From JBGZFC01 sp964346495 (GTDB lineage: Bacteria; Bacteroidota; Bacteroidia; Bacteroidales; Dysgonomonadaceae), in assembly GCA_964346495.1 (NCBI GenBank), contig CAYFUW010000043.1, positions 1 through 17,604 on the forward strand: 17,604 nt of DNA, written 5' to 3'. A program made the position numbers and the translations under genes. Positions 6,157-13,783 of this stretch are shown in pieces. The number at the start of each line of letters is the position of its first letter. The first letter of the stretch is position 1. The notes beneath the pieces were generated by a model. The model searched no databases. It was not told the origin of the DNA and saw only the letters and a program-made list of their open reading frames with translations.

Positions 6157-7140
6157 TTAGATAGATGTAACTCTAAGTACTTCTAAAAGTTCTCTGCTTA
6201 TATCCTTATCTTTTTTTACTGCGCGTACGAACGGCACGTAAACTATTTCGTTCTCTTTAATTCCAATCATAACATTTCGTTGATTTTCGAGCAGAGCCTG
6301 AATCGCTGCAACTCCCATGCGACTTGCCAAAATACGGTCTTGCGCCGTAGGCGAACCTCCTCTTTGCAGGTGTCCGAGTATTGTAACACGAACATCATAT
6401 TCGGGATACTGTTTTTTTACTCTTTCAGCCAATTTCATGGCACCGCCCGTAACTTTACTTTCGGCAACAAGTACCATGCTCGAACTTTTAGATTTACGGA
6501 ATCCCTGTTCGATAAGTTCACCCAATTGGTCTTTTTCAGTGCTTATTTCAGGGATGATAGCTGCTTCTGCTCCTGCAGCGATAGCACTGTTTAAAGCCAA
6601 GTATCCGCAGTTGCGTCCCATCACCTCAACAAAGAAAAGTCGTTCGTGAGATGTGGCTGTATCACGAATTTTATCCATCGACTGCATTATGGTGTTCAGA
6701 GCCGTGTCGTAGCCAATAGTGGTATCGGTTCCGGTAAGGTCGTTGTCGATAGTTCCCGGAAGTCCTACGATTGGAATGTTGTATTCGTTTGCAAAAATAC
6801 CGGCTCCGGTCAGAGAGCCGTCACCACCGATAACCACCAGTGCTTCAATGCCATGTTTGCGCATGTTTTTATATGCAGCTTTTCTTCCCTCTTCAGTTAA
6901 AAACTCATCAGAACGAGCACTTTTTAATATGGTGCCACCTTGCTGAATAATATTGCTTACACTGTTGGTTTTAAATTCAACAATTTCGTTGGTAATAAGC
7001 CCTTTGTATCCTCTGTAAATTCCAAATACGCGTATATCTTTAGAAATAGCAGCCCGCGTTACTGCTCTAATGGCTGCATTCATACCCGGAGCATCGCCAC
7101 CGGATGTGAGTACACCTATACATTTTATGTTTGAGTCCAT
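6157..7140 (-). CDS. pfkA: ATP-dependent 6-phosphofructokinase
   Basis: The 327-residue protein phosphorylates fructose 6-phosphate to the 1,6-bisphosphate in glycolysis. Motifs run in the expected order: GGDAPGMNAAIR (14-25), GGDGS (105-109), PGTIDND (128-134) with the catalytic base Asp132, ERLFFVEVMGR (166-176) with the substrate Arg167 and Arg176, and GHLQRGG (256-262). Gly108 in GGDGS and Gly129 before TIDND mark the ATP-using type; PPi-dependent enzymes carry Asp and Lys at these places. Arg25, an effector-site residue in the bacterial enzyme, is present, so allosteric control is plausible. Length matches short bacterial PfkA (about 320). It lies downstream of pnp on the same strand, 154 nt away, with a possible terminator between. 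No consensus -7 element was found in front of it. Confidence 0.96.
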   Translation of the reverse strand: MDSNIKCIGVLTSGGDAPGMNAAIRAVTRAAISKDIRVFGIYRGYKGLITNEIVEFKTNSVSNIIQQGGTILKSARSDEFLTEEGRKAAYKNMRKHGIEALVVIGGDGSLTGAGIFANEYNIPIVGLPGTIDNDLTGTDTTIGYDTALNTIMQSMDKIRDTATSHERLFFVEVMGRNCGYLALNSAIAAGAEAAIIPEISTEKDQLGELIEQGFRKSKSSSMVLVAESKVTGGAMKLAERVKKQYPEYDVRVTILGHLQRGGSPTAQDRILASRMGVAAIQALLENQRNVMIGIKENEIVYVPFVRAVKKDKDISRELLEVLRVTSI

Positions 7141-7212
7141 AGTAAGAAATGATTTTTATTTTAATCAGATTATAGTGTGAATATAATTGTTAGTAAAAAA
7201 TCGAAATAAAGT

Positions 7213-7276
7213 AAAAACAACTGCTCCGAAATTTATCAAATACAAAAGATTTTTTAATTCCGAAACAGTTGTCTTT
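7213..7276 (-). terminator. Long-loop inverted repeat between pnp and pfkA, possible terminator of pnp
   Basis: ACAACTG and CAGTTGT (plus-strand arms 7217-7223 and 7266-7272) face each other across a 42-nt A/T-rich spacer. On the minus strand the second arm is followed by TTTTAC. On the plus strand it is followed by CTTTTTT. Each arm also carries CCGAAA in the same orientation (7226-7231 and 7260-7265). The stem is short for so large a loop, so a weak terminator or a leader element of pfkA are both possible. Nothing else is seen in the 7141-7294 gap. Confidence 0.35.
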
Positions 7277-7294
7277 TTTAATATGTTTGTTTAT

Positions 7295-9430
7295 TTATTT
7301 TTCGTTTGGTCTTGGCGGACGCTCCAATAGGACTTTTCTCGAAAGTTTAAACTTGCCTGTTTTTGGGTCTATATCTACAAGTTTTACTTTGATTTTTTCG
7401 CCTTCTTTAATTCCCGCATCTTCCACATTTTCTAATCTTCTCCATTCTATTTCCGAAATGTGAAGCAAGCCGTCTTTGCCGGGCAAAAATTCGCAGAACA
7501 GACCGTAAGGCATTACCGAACGTACTGTTGCATCATAAACTTCTCCAACTTCAGGTATAGCTACAATGCCTCTGATTTTAGCCAACGCAACATCGATAGC
7601 GTTTTTGTCGGAAGCAGAAATTTCTACACGTCCTTTATTATCCATCTCTTCGATTGTGATAATTGCTCCTGTCTCTTCTTGAATACCTTGAATAATTTTT
7701 CCACCCGGTCCAATTACTGCACCGATAAAGTCTTTCGGAATTTCGAGTACTTCAATTCTTGGTGCATGTGGTTTCAAGTCGGCACGTGGTTCGGAGATAG
7801 TCTCCATCATTTTACCCATAATGTGTTCGCGTCCTGCTTTAGCTTGTGCCAATGCTTGTTCAAGAATTTCATAAGACAGACCATCTACTTTAATATCCAT
7901 TTGCGTAGCAGTAATACCGTCTTTTGTTCCGCAAACTTTAAAGTCCATATCACCTAAGTGGTCTTCATCGCCAAGAATATCTGAAAGTACGGCAAAGTTT
8001 TGTCCTTTATTTTCAGAAATCAATCCCATAGCAATACCAGATACGGGTTTGTTGATTTTTACTCCTGCATCCATCAAAGCAAGCGAGCCTGCACAAACGG
8101 TTGCCATAGATGATGAGCCGTTTGATTCTAGAATGTCAGAAACTACTCTAATCACGTATGGATAATCACTTGGAATCATTCGTTTTAAAGCTCTGTGAGC
8201 AAGATTTCCGTGACCAATTTCACGACGTCCTGTACCTCTGTATGGACGAGCTTCTCCTGTAGAGAATGGTGGGAAATTATAGTGTAGTAAAAATCTTTCA
8301 GTTGAATGATTTAATACATCGTCAATAATTTTTTCATCTAACTTTGTACCTAACGTAACGGTTGTAAGTGACTGAGTCTCACCACGAGTAAATACAGCTG
8401 AGCCGTGTGCTCCAGGTATCGGACTAACTTCCGACCAAATCGGACGAATTTCTGTTGTTTTACGACCATCCAAACGTTTGCCTTCATCTAAGATGCAGCG
8501 GCGCATAGCCTCTTTTTCTACATCGTGATAGTATCTGTTTATTAGTGGTGTTTTCTCTTCTCTCTCCTCTTCTGGGATAGATTCGATAAACTCTTCCAGG
8601 ATAGCTTCGAAATTGGCAATTCTTTCGTGTTTGTTTGGGTTTTGTGATGCAGCTACCTGATATGCTTTTTGGTAACATGTATCCCAAACTTGTTTACGCA
8701 AATCTTCGTCGTTTTCTTCGTGACAGTAAGTGCGTTTTTCGGTTGTGCCAACCATTTCCATTAGCTCTATCTGAGCCTGGCACTGTTTCTTAATCTCTTC
8801 GTGTGCAAATTTGATAGCATCTAAAAGTTCGTTTTCAGAAACTTCAGCCATTTCTCCCTCAACCATCATAATATTGTCGAGAGTAGCAGCAACTACAACA
8901 TCCATATCTGCTTGTTCGAGTTGAGCGAATGTTGGGTTTACAACAAGTTGTCCGTCGATACGTGCAACACGTACTTCTGAAATAGGTCCGTTAAATGGAA
9001 TATCTGAAACAGCCAATGCAGCAGATGCAGCCAATCCGGCTAGAGCATCAGGCATATCCACGCCATCTGATGAGTATAGCGTAACGTTTACAAATACATC
9101 GGCATGATAGTCGTCCGGGAATAAAGGACGCAGAGCTCTGTCGATAAGTCTGCTGGTTAGTATCTCGTAATCCGAGGGTTTTCCTTCTCTTTTCATAAAT
9201 CCACCCGGGAATCGTCCAAAAGCAGCAAATTTTTCTCTGTATTCAACCTGTAAAGGCATAAAATCTACACCGGGTGTGGCATCTTTTGCGGCACAAACAG
9301 TGGCAAGAAGCATTGTGTTGCCCATGGTTAGGGTAACTGCTCCGTCAGCCTGTTTTGCCAATTTACCTGTTTCTAGCGTAATCGTTCGTCCGTCTGACAA
9401 TTCGATATGCTTAACAATAGGATTAATCAT
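7295..9430 (-). CDS. pnp: Polyribonucleotide nucleotidyltransferase (PNPase)
   Basis: The 711-residue protein degrades RNA 3' to 5' by phosphorolysis as a ring-shaped trimer. Domains in order: first RNase PH core (about 10-145), helical linker domain (about 240-310), second RNase PH core (about 315-545), KH domain (about 555-620) with the GPGGK loop at 574-578, and S1 domain (about 627-697). Key residues are seen: the RPYRGTGRREIGHG segment (395-408) for phosphate and RNA binding, and the active-site group Asp490, Asp496 and Lys498 in GDEDHLGDMDFK. Length and order match the bacterial enzyme and nothing is missing. No rpsO-like gene precedes it, unlike in Proteobacteria. A -7-like element lies about 40 nt upstream. 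The downstream neighbour on the same strand is pfkA. Confidence 0.97.
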   Translation of the reverse strand: MINPIVKHIELSDGRTITLETGKLAKQADGAVTLTMGNTMLLATVCAAKDATPGVDFMPLQVEYREKFAAFGRFPGGFMKREGKPSDYEILTSRLIDRALRPLFPDDYHADVFVNVTLYSSDGVDMPDALAGLAASAALAVSDIPFNGPISEVRVARIDGQLVVNPTFAQLEQADMDVVVAATLDNIMMVEGEMAEVSENELLDAIKFAHEEIKKQCQAQIELMEMVGTTEKRTYCHEENDEDLRKQVWDTCYQKAYQVAASQNPNKHERIANFEAILEEFIESIPEEEREEKTPLINRYYHDVEKEAMRRCILDEGKRLDGRKTTEIRPIWSEVSPIPGAHGSAVFTRGETQSLTTVTLGTKLDEKIIDDVLNHSTERFLLHYNFPPFSTGEARPYRGTGRREIGHGNLAHRALKRMIPSDYPYVIRVVSDILESNGSSSMATVCAGSLALMDAGVKINKPVSGIAMGLISENKGQNFAVLSDILGDEDHLGDMDFKVCGTKDGITATQMDIKVDGLSYEILEQALAQAKAGREHIMGKMMETISEPRADLKPHAPRIEVLEIPKDFIGAVIGPGGKIIQGIQEETGAIITIEEMDNKGRVEISASDKNAIDVALAKIRGIVAIPEVGEVYDATVRSVMPYGLFCEFLPGKDGLLHISEIEWRRLENVEDAGIKEGEKIKVKLVDIDPKTGKFKLSRKVLLERPPRPNEK

Positions 9431-9468
9431 AAATGTTTTTATTTTTTGTATAACTTTTTAAAATCGTA

Positions 9469-9476
9469 CAAAGTTA
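9469..9476 (-). promoter_or_regulatory. Candidate -7 element for pnp
   Basis: On the minus strand TAACTTTG fits TAnnTTTG and would give a leader of about 30 nt. There is no TTTG at the -33 distance. Instead an interrupted A/T palindrome (ATTAC...AATAT...ATATT...GTAAT, 9499-9525) lies where it would be. It lies upstream of the start site, so it would act on DNA rather than in the leader RNA. Confidence 0.45.
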
Positions 9477-9615
9477 ATATAAACTTTTGGTTTATAGTGA
9501 TTACTAAATATGAAATATTGGTAATTTGTTTGATATAAAGTTTAAAACTTATAATTATTTTGTCAATTTCAAAAAACAATGCTCTGTTCCACTTCCATAA
9601 TTGAGATTAAATATA

Positions 9616-9623
9616 TAAGTTTG
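9616..9623 (+). promoter_or_regulatory. Candidate -7 element for the thioredoxin-like lipoprotein and queC
   Basis: TAAGTTTG fits TAnnTTTG and predicts initiation near 9630, about 15 nt before the ATG at 9646. No matching -33 element is seen. Confidence 0.4.
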
Positions 9624-9645
9624 CACTTTAAAACAGATATAAAAT

Positions 9646-10812
9646 ATGAAGATTAGCATTAATAATTTGTGTTTATTGATTTTGAGTGTTTTCATCTTTT
9701 TCTCGTGCAGTAACGAAGAGACAGTGAAAATTAATGGTGAATTTTCTTCGGTAGAATCCGGAAAACTGTATTTGATGCATAGAGACTTGGATGGCATCAA
9801 AATGTTGGATTCTGTTGAACTGAAATCGAACGGAAAATTTAATTTTAAGATTGCGGTACCAAAAAATCCTGAATTTTATCAATTGCAACTCAATTCACAA
9901 GTAGTTGTTTTTACCGCTTTCGATGTTGAAAATATTAATCTGAAAGGCGATGCAAAAGATTTGGTGAATACGTTTAAAGTAGAAAACTCGCCAGAGAATG
10001 ATCAGTTACGTCAGATTGATATAATCACTCAAGATGTCAAAAGTAGGATTAAAGAATTAGATAATGAGCACTCTGCGAACAGTATTACTGATATAGAGTA
10101 TATAGAGCGATTCGATTCATTATTGAATAATTGTAAGAGAGATTTGTCACAAATAATTGTAGCTAATCCGTCTGGAGGAGCTGCATATTATGCTCTTTTT
10201 CAAAAGATAGGTGATTATCTTATATTTGACCCGTTGCACCGAAAAGATTACGGCATGTATGGTGCTGTTGCTACTTCGTGGAAACAATATTACGAAGGTA
10301 CACCCAGATATGAGCATCTTAGTCAGTTTACTATGAGTGCGTTAAAAACACGCAAGCAACTAGAAAAACAGGATGAAATATTGGATAACGTTGAGGTGAT
10401 TACCGAAGCTGTTGCACCCGAAATTAAACTGAATAATATCAATGGACAAGAGATAAAGTTGTCAGACTTGAAAGGGAAAACTGTGTTATTGGATTTCACG
10501 GTGTACAATTCCGAATTTTCGCCTGCTCACAATATTGCATTAAATTCCATTTACGTGAAGTTTAAAGGGAAAGGTTTTGAGATTTACCAAATTTCGTTTG
10601 ATTCAGATGAACATTTATGGAAAAATGCAGCCAGCAACCTGCCATGGATAACTGTGCGTGATGTAGAATCGGTTTACTCTTCGCTATTACCTTTGTATAA
10701 TGTTCGTAATTTGCCGACCACATTTATTATTGATAAAAACGGAAATCCTGCATTACGAGTAGAAAATTATACAGAATTAGAAAAAGAAGTACGTAGAATT
10801 GGCTCGTTTTAA
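9646..10812 (+). CDS. Lipoprotein with DUF4369-like N-terminus and CXXC-less thioredoxin (TlpA-like) domain
   Basis: The 388-residue precursor has a lipoprotein signal with Cys21 (IFFSC) followed by SNEE, an acidic start seen in exported Bacteroidota lipoproteins. Residues about 26-110 (INGEFSSVESGKLYLMH, LDSVELKSNGKFNFKI) match the DUF4369 pattern. Residues 115-250 are mostly helical and charged. The last part (about 257-388) is a TlpA/AhpC-type thioredoxin fold: APEIKLNNINGQEIKLSDLKGK, strand TVLLDF, and the cis-proline segment LPTTFIIDKNG (Pro357). Where redox-active members read WCxxC, this protein reads DFTVYNSEFSPAHN (283-296), with no Cys. The only Cys residues are 9 and 21 in the signal and 163. 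It therefore cannot do ordinary dithiol exchange. A binding or chaperone role is a guess. queC follows 45 nt downstream. Confidence 0.85.
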   Translation: MKISINNLCLLILSVFIFFSCSNEETVKINGEFSSVESGKLYLMHRDLDGIKMLDSVELKSNGKFNFKIAVPKNPEFYQLQLNSQVVVFTAFDVENINLKGDAKDLVNTFKVENSPENDQLRQIDIITQDVKSRIKELDNEHSANSITDIEYIERFDSLLNNCKRDLSQIIVANPSGGAAYYALFQKIGDYLIFDPLHRKDYGMYGAVATSWKQYYEGTPRYEHLSQFTMSALKTRKQLEKQDEILDNVEVITEAVAPEIKLNNINGQEIKLSDLKGKTVLLDFTVYNSEFSPAHNIALNSIYVKFKGKGFEIYQISFDSDEHLWKNAASNLPWITVRDVESVYSSLLPLYNVRNLPTTFIIDKNGNPALRVENYTELEKEVRRIGSF

Positions 10813-10857
10813 TTTATTGAAAACTTTTTTCGAACAGACTTTTAAACATTTTTTCAG

Positions 10858-11535
10858 ATGAACGATTTTAAAAATGAAAGTGCATTAGTTCTCTTTTCCG
10901 GTGGACAAGACTCTACAACTTGTCTGTTTTGGGCAAAGGAGAATTTTGGCGATGTTTATGCTCTCTGTTTTTCTTACGGACAGCGACACTCTCACGAGAT
11001 AGAGAATGCTCGTAGAATTGCCGAGCTTGCCAACGTGCCCTTTCGTGTTTTAGATATTGGCGTTATAGCCGAACTTGTTCCAAACTCGTTAGTTAATAAA
11101 GATATTGTGATGGACGAGGATAAACCCGAAGGGACGGTTCCAAATACTTTTGTTCCGGGACGAAATATGTTTTTCTTGACGTTCGCGGCAACGATTGCAT
11201 ACGAAAAAAATATTCGCCATTTGGTAACTGGTGTTTCGCAAGCCGATTATAGCGGTTATCCCGATTGTCGCGACACATTTATTCGCTCTATTAATGCAAC
11301 GCTCAACTTATCGATGGAAAGAGAATTTCTTATCCATACGCCATTGATGTGGTTAAACAAAAAAGATGTGTGGCGTTTGTCTGACGAATTGGGTGTTTTT
11401 GATTTAGTGCGTGAACAAACATTGACCTGCTACAACAATATAATAGCGCAAGGATGCGGACGATGTCCGGCTTGCAAACTCAGGGATGCCGGGTTGAAGG
11501 CTTATCTGGAAGAGAAAAAAGGGAAACAGATTTAA
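10858..11535 (+). CDS. queC: 7-cyano-7-deazaguanine synthase
   Basis: The 225-residue enzyme converts 7-carboxy-7-deazaguanine to preQ0 with ATP and ammonia, a step of queuosine synthesis for tRNA wobble bases. The N-terminal PP-loop SGGQDS (14-19) binds ATP. FSYGQRHSHEIENAR (38-52) and VPGRNMFFL (99-107) are conserved family segments. The C-terminal zinc site is complete: Cys191, Cys200, Cys203 and Cys206 in TCYN...GCGRCPAC. Length is normal. No queD, queE or queF is nearby, and no preQ1 riboswitch was recognised in the 45-nt gap upstream, so expression probably follows the lipoprotein gene. The stop codon lies within the terminator hairpin. An archaeosine or DNA-modification role is possible for QueC homologues, but no such partner genes are present. 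Confidence 0.96.
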   Translation: MNDFKNESALVLFSGGQDSTTCLFWAKENFGDVYALCFSYGQRHSHEIENARRIAELANVPFRVLDIGVIAELVPNSLVNKDIVMDEDKPEGTVPNTFVPGRNMFFLTFAATIAYEKNIRHLVTGVSQADYSGYPDCRDTFIRSINATLNLSMEREFLIHTPLMWLNKKDVWRLSDELGVFDLVREQTLTCYNNIIAQGCGRCPACKLRDAGLKAYLEEKKGKQI

Positions 11536-11552
11536 TCCGTTTCCCTTTTTAT
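11515..11552. terminator. Bidirectional terminator shared by queC and eno, containing the queC stop codon
   Basis: AAAAAGGGAAAC (11516-11527) pairs with GTTTCCCTTTTT (11539-11550), and the apex can add GAT/ATC pairs. On the plus strand it ends in a T-run, and on the minus strand it also ends in T residues. The last codons and TAA (11533-11535) of queC lie in the stem-loop. eno converges from the other side, its stop being about 27 bp away. Confidence 0.9.
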
Positions 11553-11578
11553 TTTAATTATACTGTTTCAAACAGTTA

Positions 11579-12862
11579 TTATTTCACTTTTCTGTAACCA
11601 TAAACTGCGCTATCGCCTAATTCTTCTTCGATGCGAAGCAATTGGTTATATTTTGCCATACGGTCTGAGCGGCTTGCCGAACCGGTTTTGATCTGTCCTG
11701 AATTGGTTGCTACTGCAATATCGGCAATTGTAGCATCTTCGGTTTCGCCCGAACGGTGCGATGTAACGCTTGTGTAACCGCTTCTGTGAGCCATTTCGAT
11801 AGCATTTAACGTTTCGGTTAATGTTCCGATTTGGTTTACTTTAATCAGGATTGAGTTTGCACAACCTTCAACGATACCTCTTTCAAGGAATTCAACGTTA
11901 GTTACGAAAAGGTCATCACCAACAAGTTGGCATCTGTTGCCAATTCTGTCTGTAAGCATTTTCCATCCTTCCCAATCGTTTTCGTGCATACCGTCTTCGA
12001 TAGAATCGATAGGATATTTATTGATTAGCTCTTCCAAATAAGCTACTTGCTCTTCGCAAGTGCGTTTTTTGCCGTTTTCGCCTTCAAAGATAGAGTAGTC
12101 GTAAATACCGTCTTTGTAGAATTCCGAAGCAGCGCAGTCTAAAGCAATTGTAACATCTTTACCCGGCTCATATCCTGCGTTTTTGATAGCTGTTAGAATT
12201 GATTCCAAAGCCTCTTCGGTACCACCTGTAAGATTTGGAGTGAAACCACCCTCATCACCTACAGCAGTACTCATACCTTTGTCGTGAAGTACTTTTTTCA
12301 ATGCGTGGAAAACTTCTGTACCGCAGCGCAATCCTTCTTTAAATGAATCAGCACCAATAGGGCGAATCATAAATTCCTGGAAAGCGATGGGAGCATCAGA
12401 GTGTGAACCACCGTTGATAATGTTCATCATAGGAACGGGCAATACGTAAGTATTTGTTCCACCGATATAGCGATATAGAGGTAATCCTAAATAGTTTGCT
12501 GCCGCTTTTGCTGCTGCTAACGAAACGCCTAACATTGCATTTGCACCAAGTTTTGATTTGGTTTTTGTTCCGTCAAGTTCAAGTAGTCTGGCATCGATTT
12601 TATTTTGCTCAAGCACGTTCATTCCCAACAAATGTGGAGCTATAATATCGTTAATATTTTCAACAGCTTTTAAAACGCCTTTACCTAAATATCTCGATTT
12701 GTCGCCGTCGCGAAGTTCCAACGCTTCATTTTCACCTGTTGATGCACCCGATGGTACAGCAGCACGTCCAAAAGCACCCGATTCGGTAAGAATATCTACC
12801 TCAACACTTGGGTAACCTCTCGAATCTAAAATTTCTCTACCTATAACACTAATAATTCTCAT
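11579..12862 (-). CDS. eno: Enolase (phosphopyruvate hydratase)
   Basis: The 427-residue enzyme dehydrates 2-phosphoglycerate to phosphoenolpyruvate in glycolysis. The family landmarks are in order: SGASTGENEALELRDGD (38-54), GGSHSDAPIAFQEFMI (151-166) with the substrate-binding His154 and Glu163, GDEGGF (202-207) with the general acid Glu204, the metal ligands Asp242 (LDCAAS), Glu289 (SIEDGM) and Asp316 (VGDD), the signature ILIKVNQIGTLTET with the catalytic base Lys341, SHRSGETED (368-376), and Lys392 in IKTGSASRSD. Length is normal and nothing is missing. It is transcribed alone from a promoter with correct -33/-7 spacing, and ends at the shared terminator with queC. A six-base hairpin (about 11562-11576) directly follows its stop. 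Confidence 0.98.
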   Translation of the reverse strand: MRIISVIGREILDSRGYPSVEVDILTESGAFGRAAVPSGASTGENEALELRDGDKSRYLGKGVLKAVENINDIIAPHLLGMNVLEQNKIDARLLELDGTKTKSKLGANAMLGVSLAAAKAAANYLGLPLYRYIGGTNTYVLPVPMMNIINGGSHSDAPIAFQEFMIRPIGADSFKEGLRCGTEVFHALKKVLHDKGMSTAVGDEGGFTPNLTGGTEEALESILTAIKNAGYEPGKDVTIALDCAASEFYKDGIYDYSIFEGENGKKRTCEEQVAYLEELINKYPIDSIEDGMHENDWEGWKMLTDRIGNRCQLVGDDLFVTNVEFLERGIVEGCANSILIKVNQIGTLTETLNAIEMAHRSGYTSVTSHRSGETEDATIADIAVATNSGQIKTGSASRSDRMAKYNQLLRIEEELGDSAVYGYRKVK

Positions 12863-12931
12863 GTTGTTTCTATTGTTAAATTTGTTAATAATTAATTCTA
12901 CTTACTTTTCCTAAAAGAGCAATTTTTACAT

Positions 12932-12966
12932 CAAAAATATGCACTTTTTTAGGCAGTGCAAATATA
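12932..12966 (-). promoter_or_regulatory. Promoter region of eno with two overlapping candidates
   Basis: On the minus strand TTTG (12962 down to 12959), a 19-bp spacer and TATTTTTG (12939 down to 12932) form a correctly spaced -33/-7 pair, giving a leader of about 60 nt. The same TTTG is also the end of a second -7-like element TATATTTG (12966 down to 12959), which would start transcription about 27 bp further upstream. Two start sites are possible; the first is better supported. Confidence 0.65.
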
Positions 12967-13038
12967 CAAATTTTTTGTGAAATTAAAGCATATATCTATA
13001 TCGAAATGATGGCAAAAAATAATTAAACAATAACTAAC

Positions 13039-13083
13039 AAAAATGTCATTTTTCGGTTATTTCATCTGTTAGCATTATCTTTG
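13039..13083 (+). promoter_or_regulatory. Promoter of the B3/4-domain gene, with a palindrome over the -33 region
   Basis: TATCTTTG (13076-13083) fits TAnnTTTG; TTTC (13051-13054) lies 21 bp upstream. A 7-bp inverted repeat AAAAATG-T-CATTTTT (13039-13053) overlaps the -33 position and could be an operator. Initiation near 13090 rules out an in-frame TTG at 13081 as the start codon and leaves a leader of about 18 nt before the ATG at 13108. Confidence 0.6.
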
Positions 13084-13107
13084 CAGTTTAACGATAATAA
13101 AATAGCG

Positions 13108-13773
13108 ATGATTAAAATTGATGTATCCGATAAAATAAAAGCCGTATGTCCCGGATTTAGTTTTGCCGCAATAGAGTGTGACGTGCAAAATACAGAATAT
13201 GACAGAGAGTTGTGGAATGAGATTGATTTACTTAGCTCTGAGTTGAAAGCAACGTATAAAATGGGAGATATTAAAAATCGTCCCACTATTTTGGCTACAC
13301 GCGAAGTTTATAAAAAGTTGGGCAAAGAGCCTAATCGATACAGACCTTCGGGCGAAGCTTTGACTCGCAGAATTATTCGTGGTATGGAGTTGTACCAGAT
13401 AAGTACGTTGGTTGATATAATAAATCTGTTTTCACTAAAAAGCGGTTATTCGATTGGTGGATTTGATGCCGACAAAATTGAAGGAGATTTGGTTTTGGGT
13501 GTTGGAGAAGCCGAAGAAGAATTCGAAGCTATCGGTCGCGGATTGCTAAATATAGAGAATTTGCCTGTTTACAGAGATAGCGTAGGTGGTATAGGTACGC
13601 CAACGAGCGATGAGGAGCGCACCAAAATCTCTCTCGATACGAAACGACTTCTTATGATAATAAACGGGTATTCCGGTTTTGAAGGATTAAGTGAAACGGT
13701 TGACTATTCAGTAAAGATGCTGGAGAAGTATGCTTCTGCAACAAATGTCGAAGTCTGGTTGTATCATCCTTAA
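13108..13773 (+). CDS. Free-standing B3/4-domain protein (PheRS beta-chain editing-domain relative)
   Basis: The start is the ATG at 13108, since the in-frame TTG at 13081 sits in the -7 promoter element. The 221-residue protein carries a B3/4 domain over about residues 60-175, like the tRNA-editing module of the phenylalanyl-tRNA synthetase beta chain. The typical run is seen: REVYKKLGKEPNRYRPSGEAL (65-85), an Arg-rich helix (TRRIIRG), LVDIINLFSLKSG (101-113), GGFDADKI (117-124) and YRDSVGGIGTPTSDEERTKI (155-174). Nothing else of PheRS is present: no tRNA-binding, B5 or catalytic-like domain. Stand-alone B3/4 proteins are widespread, and a role in clearing misacylated tRNA or binding a related ligand is proposed from the domain only. 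It is monocistronic and converges with the histidine kinase gene, 10 bp apart. Confidence 0.85.
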   Translation: MIKIDVSDKIKAVCPGFSFAAIECDVQNTEYDRELWNEIDLLSSELKATYKMGDIKNRPTILATREVYKKLGKEPNRYRPSGEALTRRIIRGMELYQISTLVDIINLFSLKSGYSIGGFDADKIEGDLVLGVGEAEEEFEAIGRGLLNIENLPVYRDSVGGIGTPTSDEERTKISLDTKRLLMIINGYSGFEGLSETVDYSVKMLEKYASATNVEVWLYHP

Positions 13774-13783
13774 ATATAGAGGT

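Noticed and set aside
10813..10857. preQ1 riboswitch in front of queC
   Set aside because: The 45-nt gap lacks a C-rich loop and A-rich tail able to form the class I pseudoknot, and it is too short for the larger classes.
7295..12862. PNPase and enolase close together, suggesting an RNA degradosome locus
   Set aside because: They are separate transcripts with three other genes around them, no RNase E or RNA helicase is nearby, and both are housekeeping genes; proximity alone is not evidence.
13081..13107. TTG start giving nine extra residues on the B3/4 protein
   Set aside because: The TTG is part of the TATCTTTG promoter element, so it would lie upstream of the transcript start.
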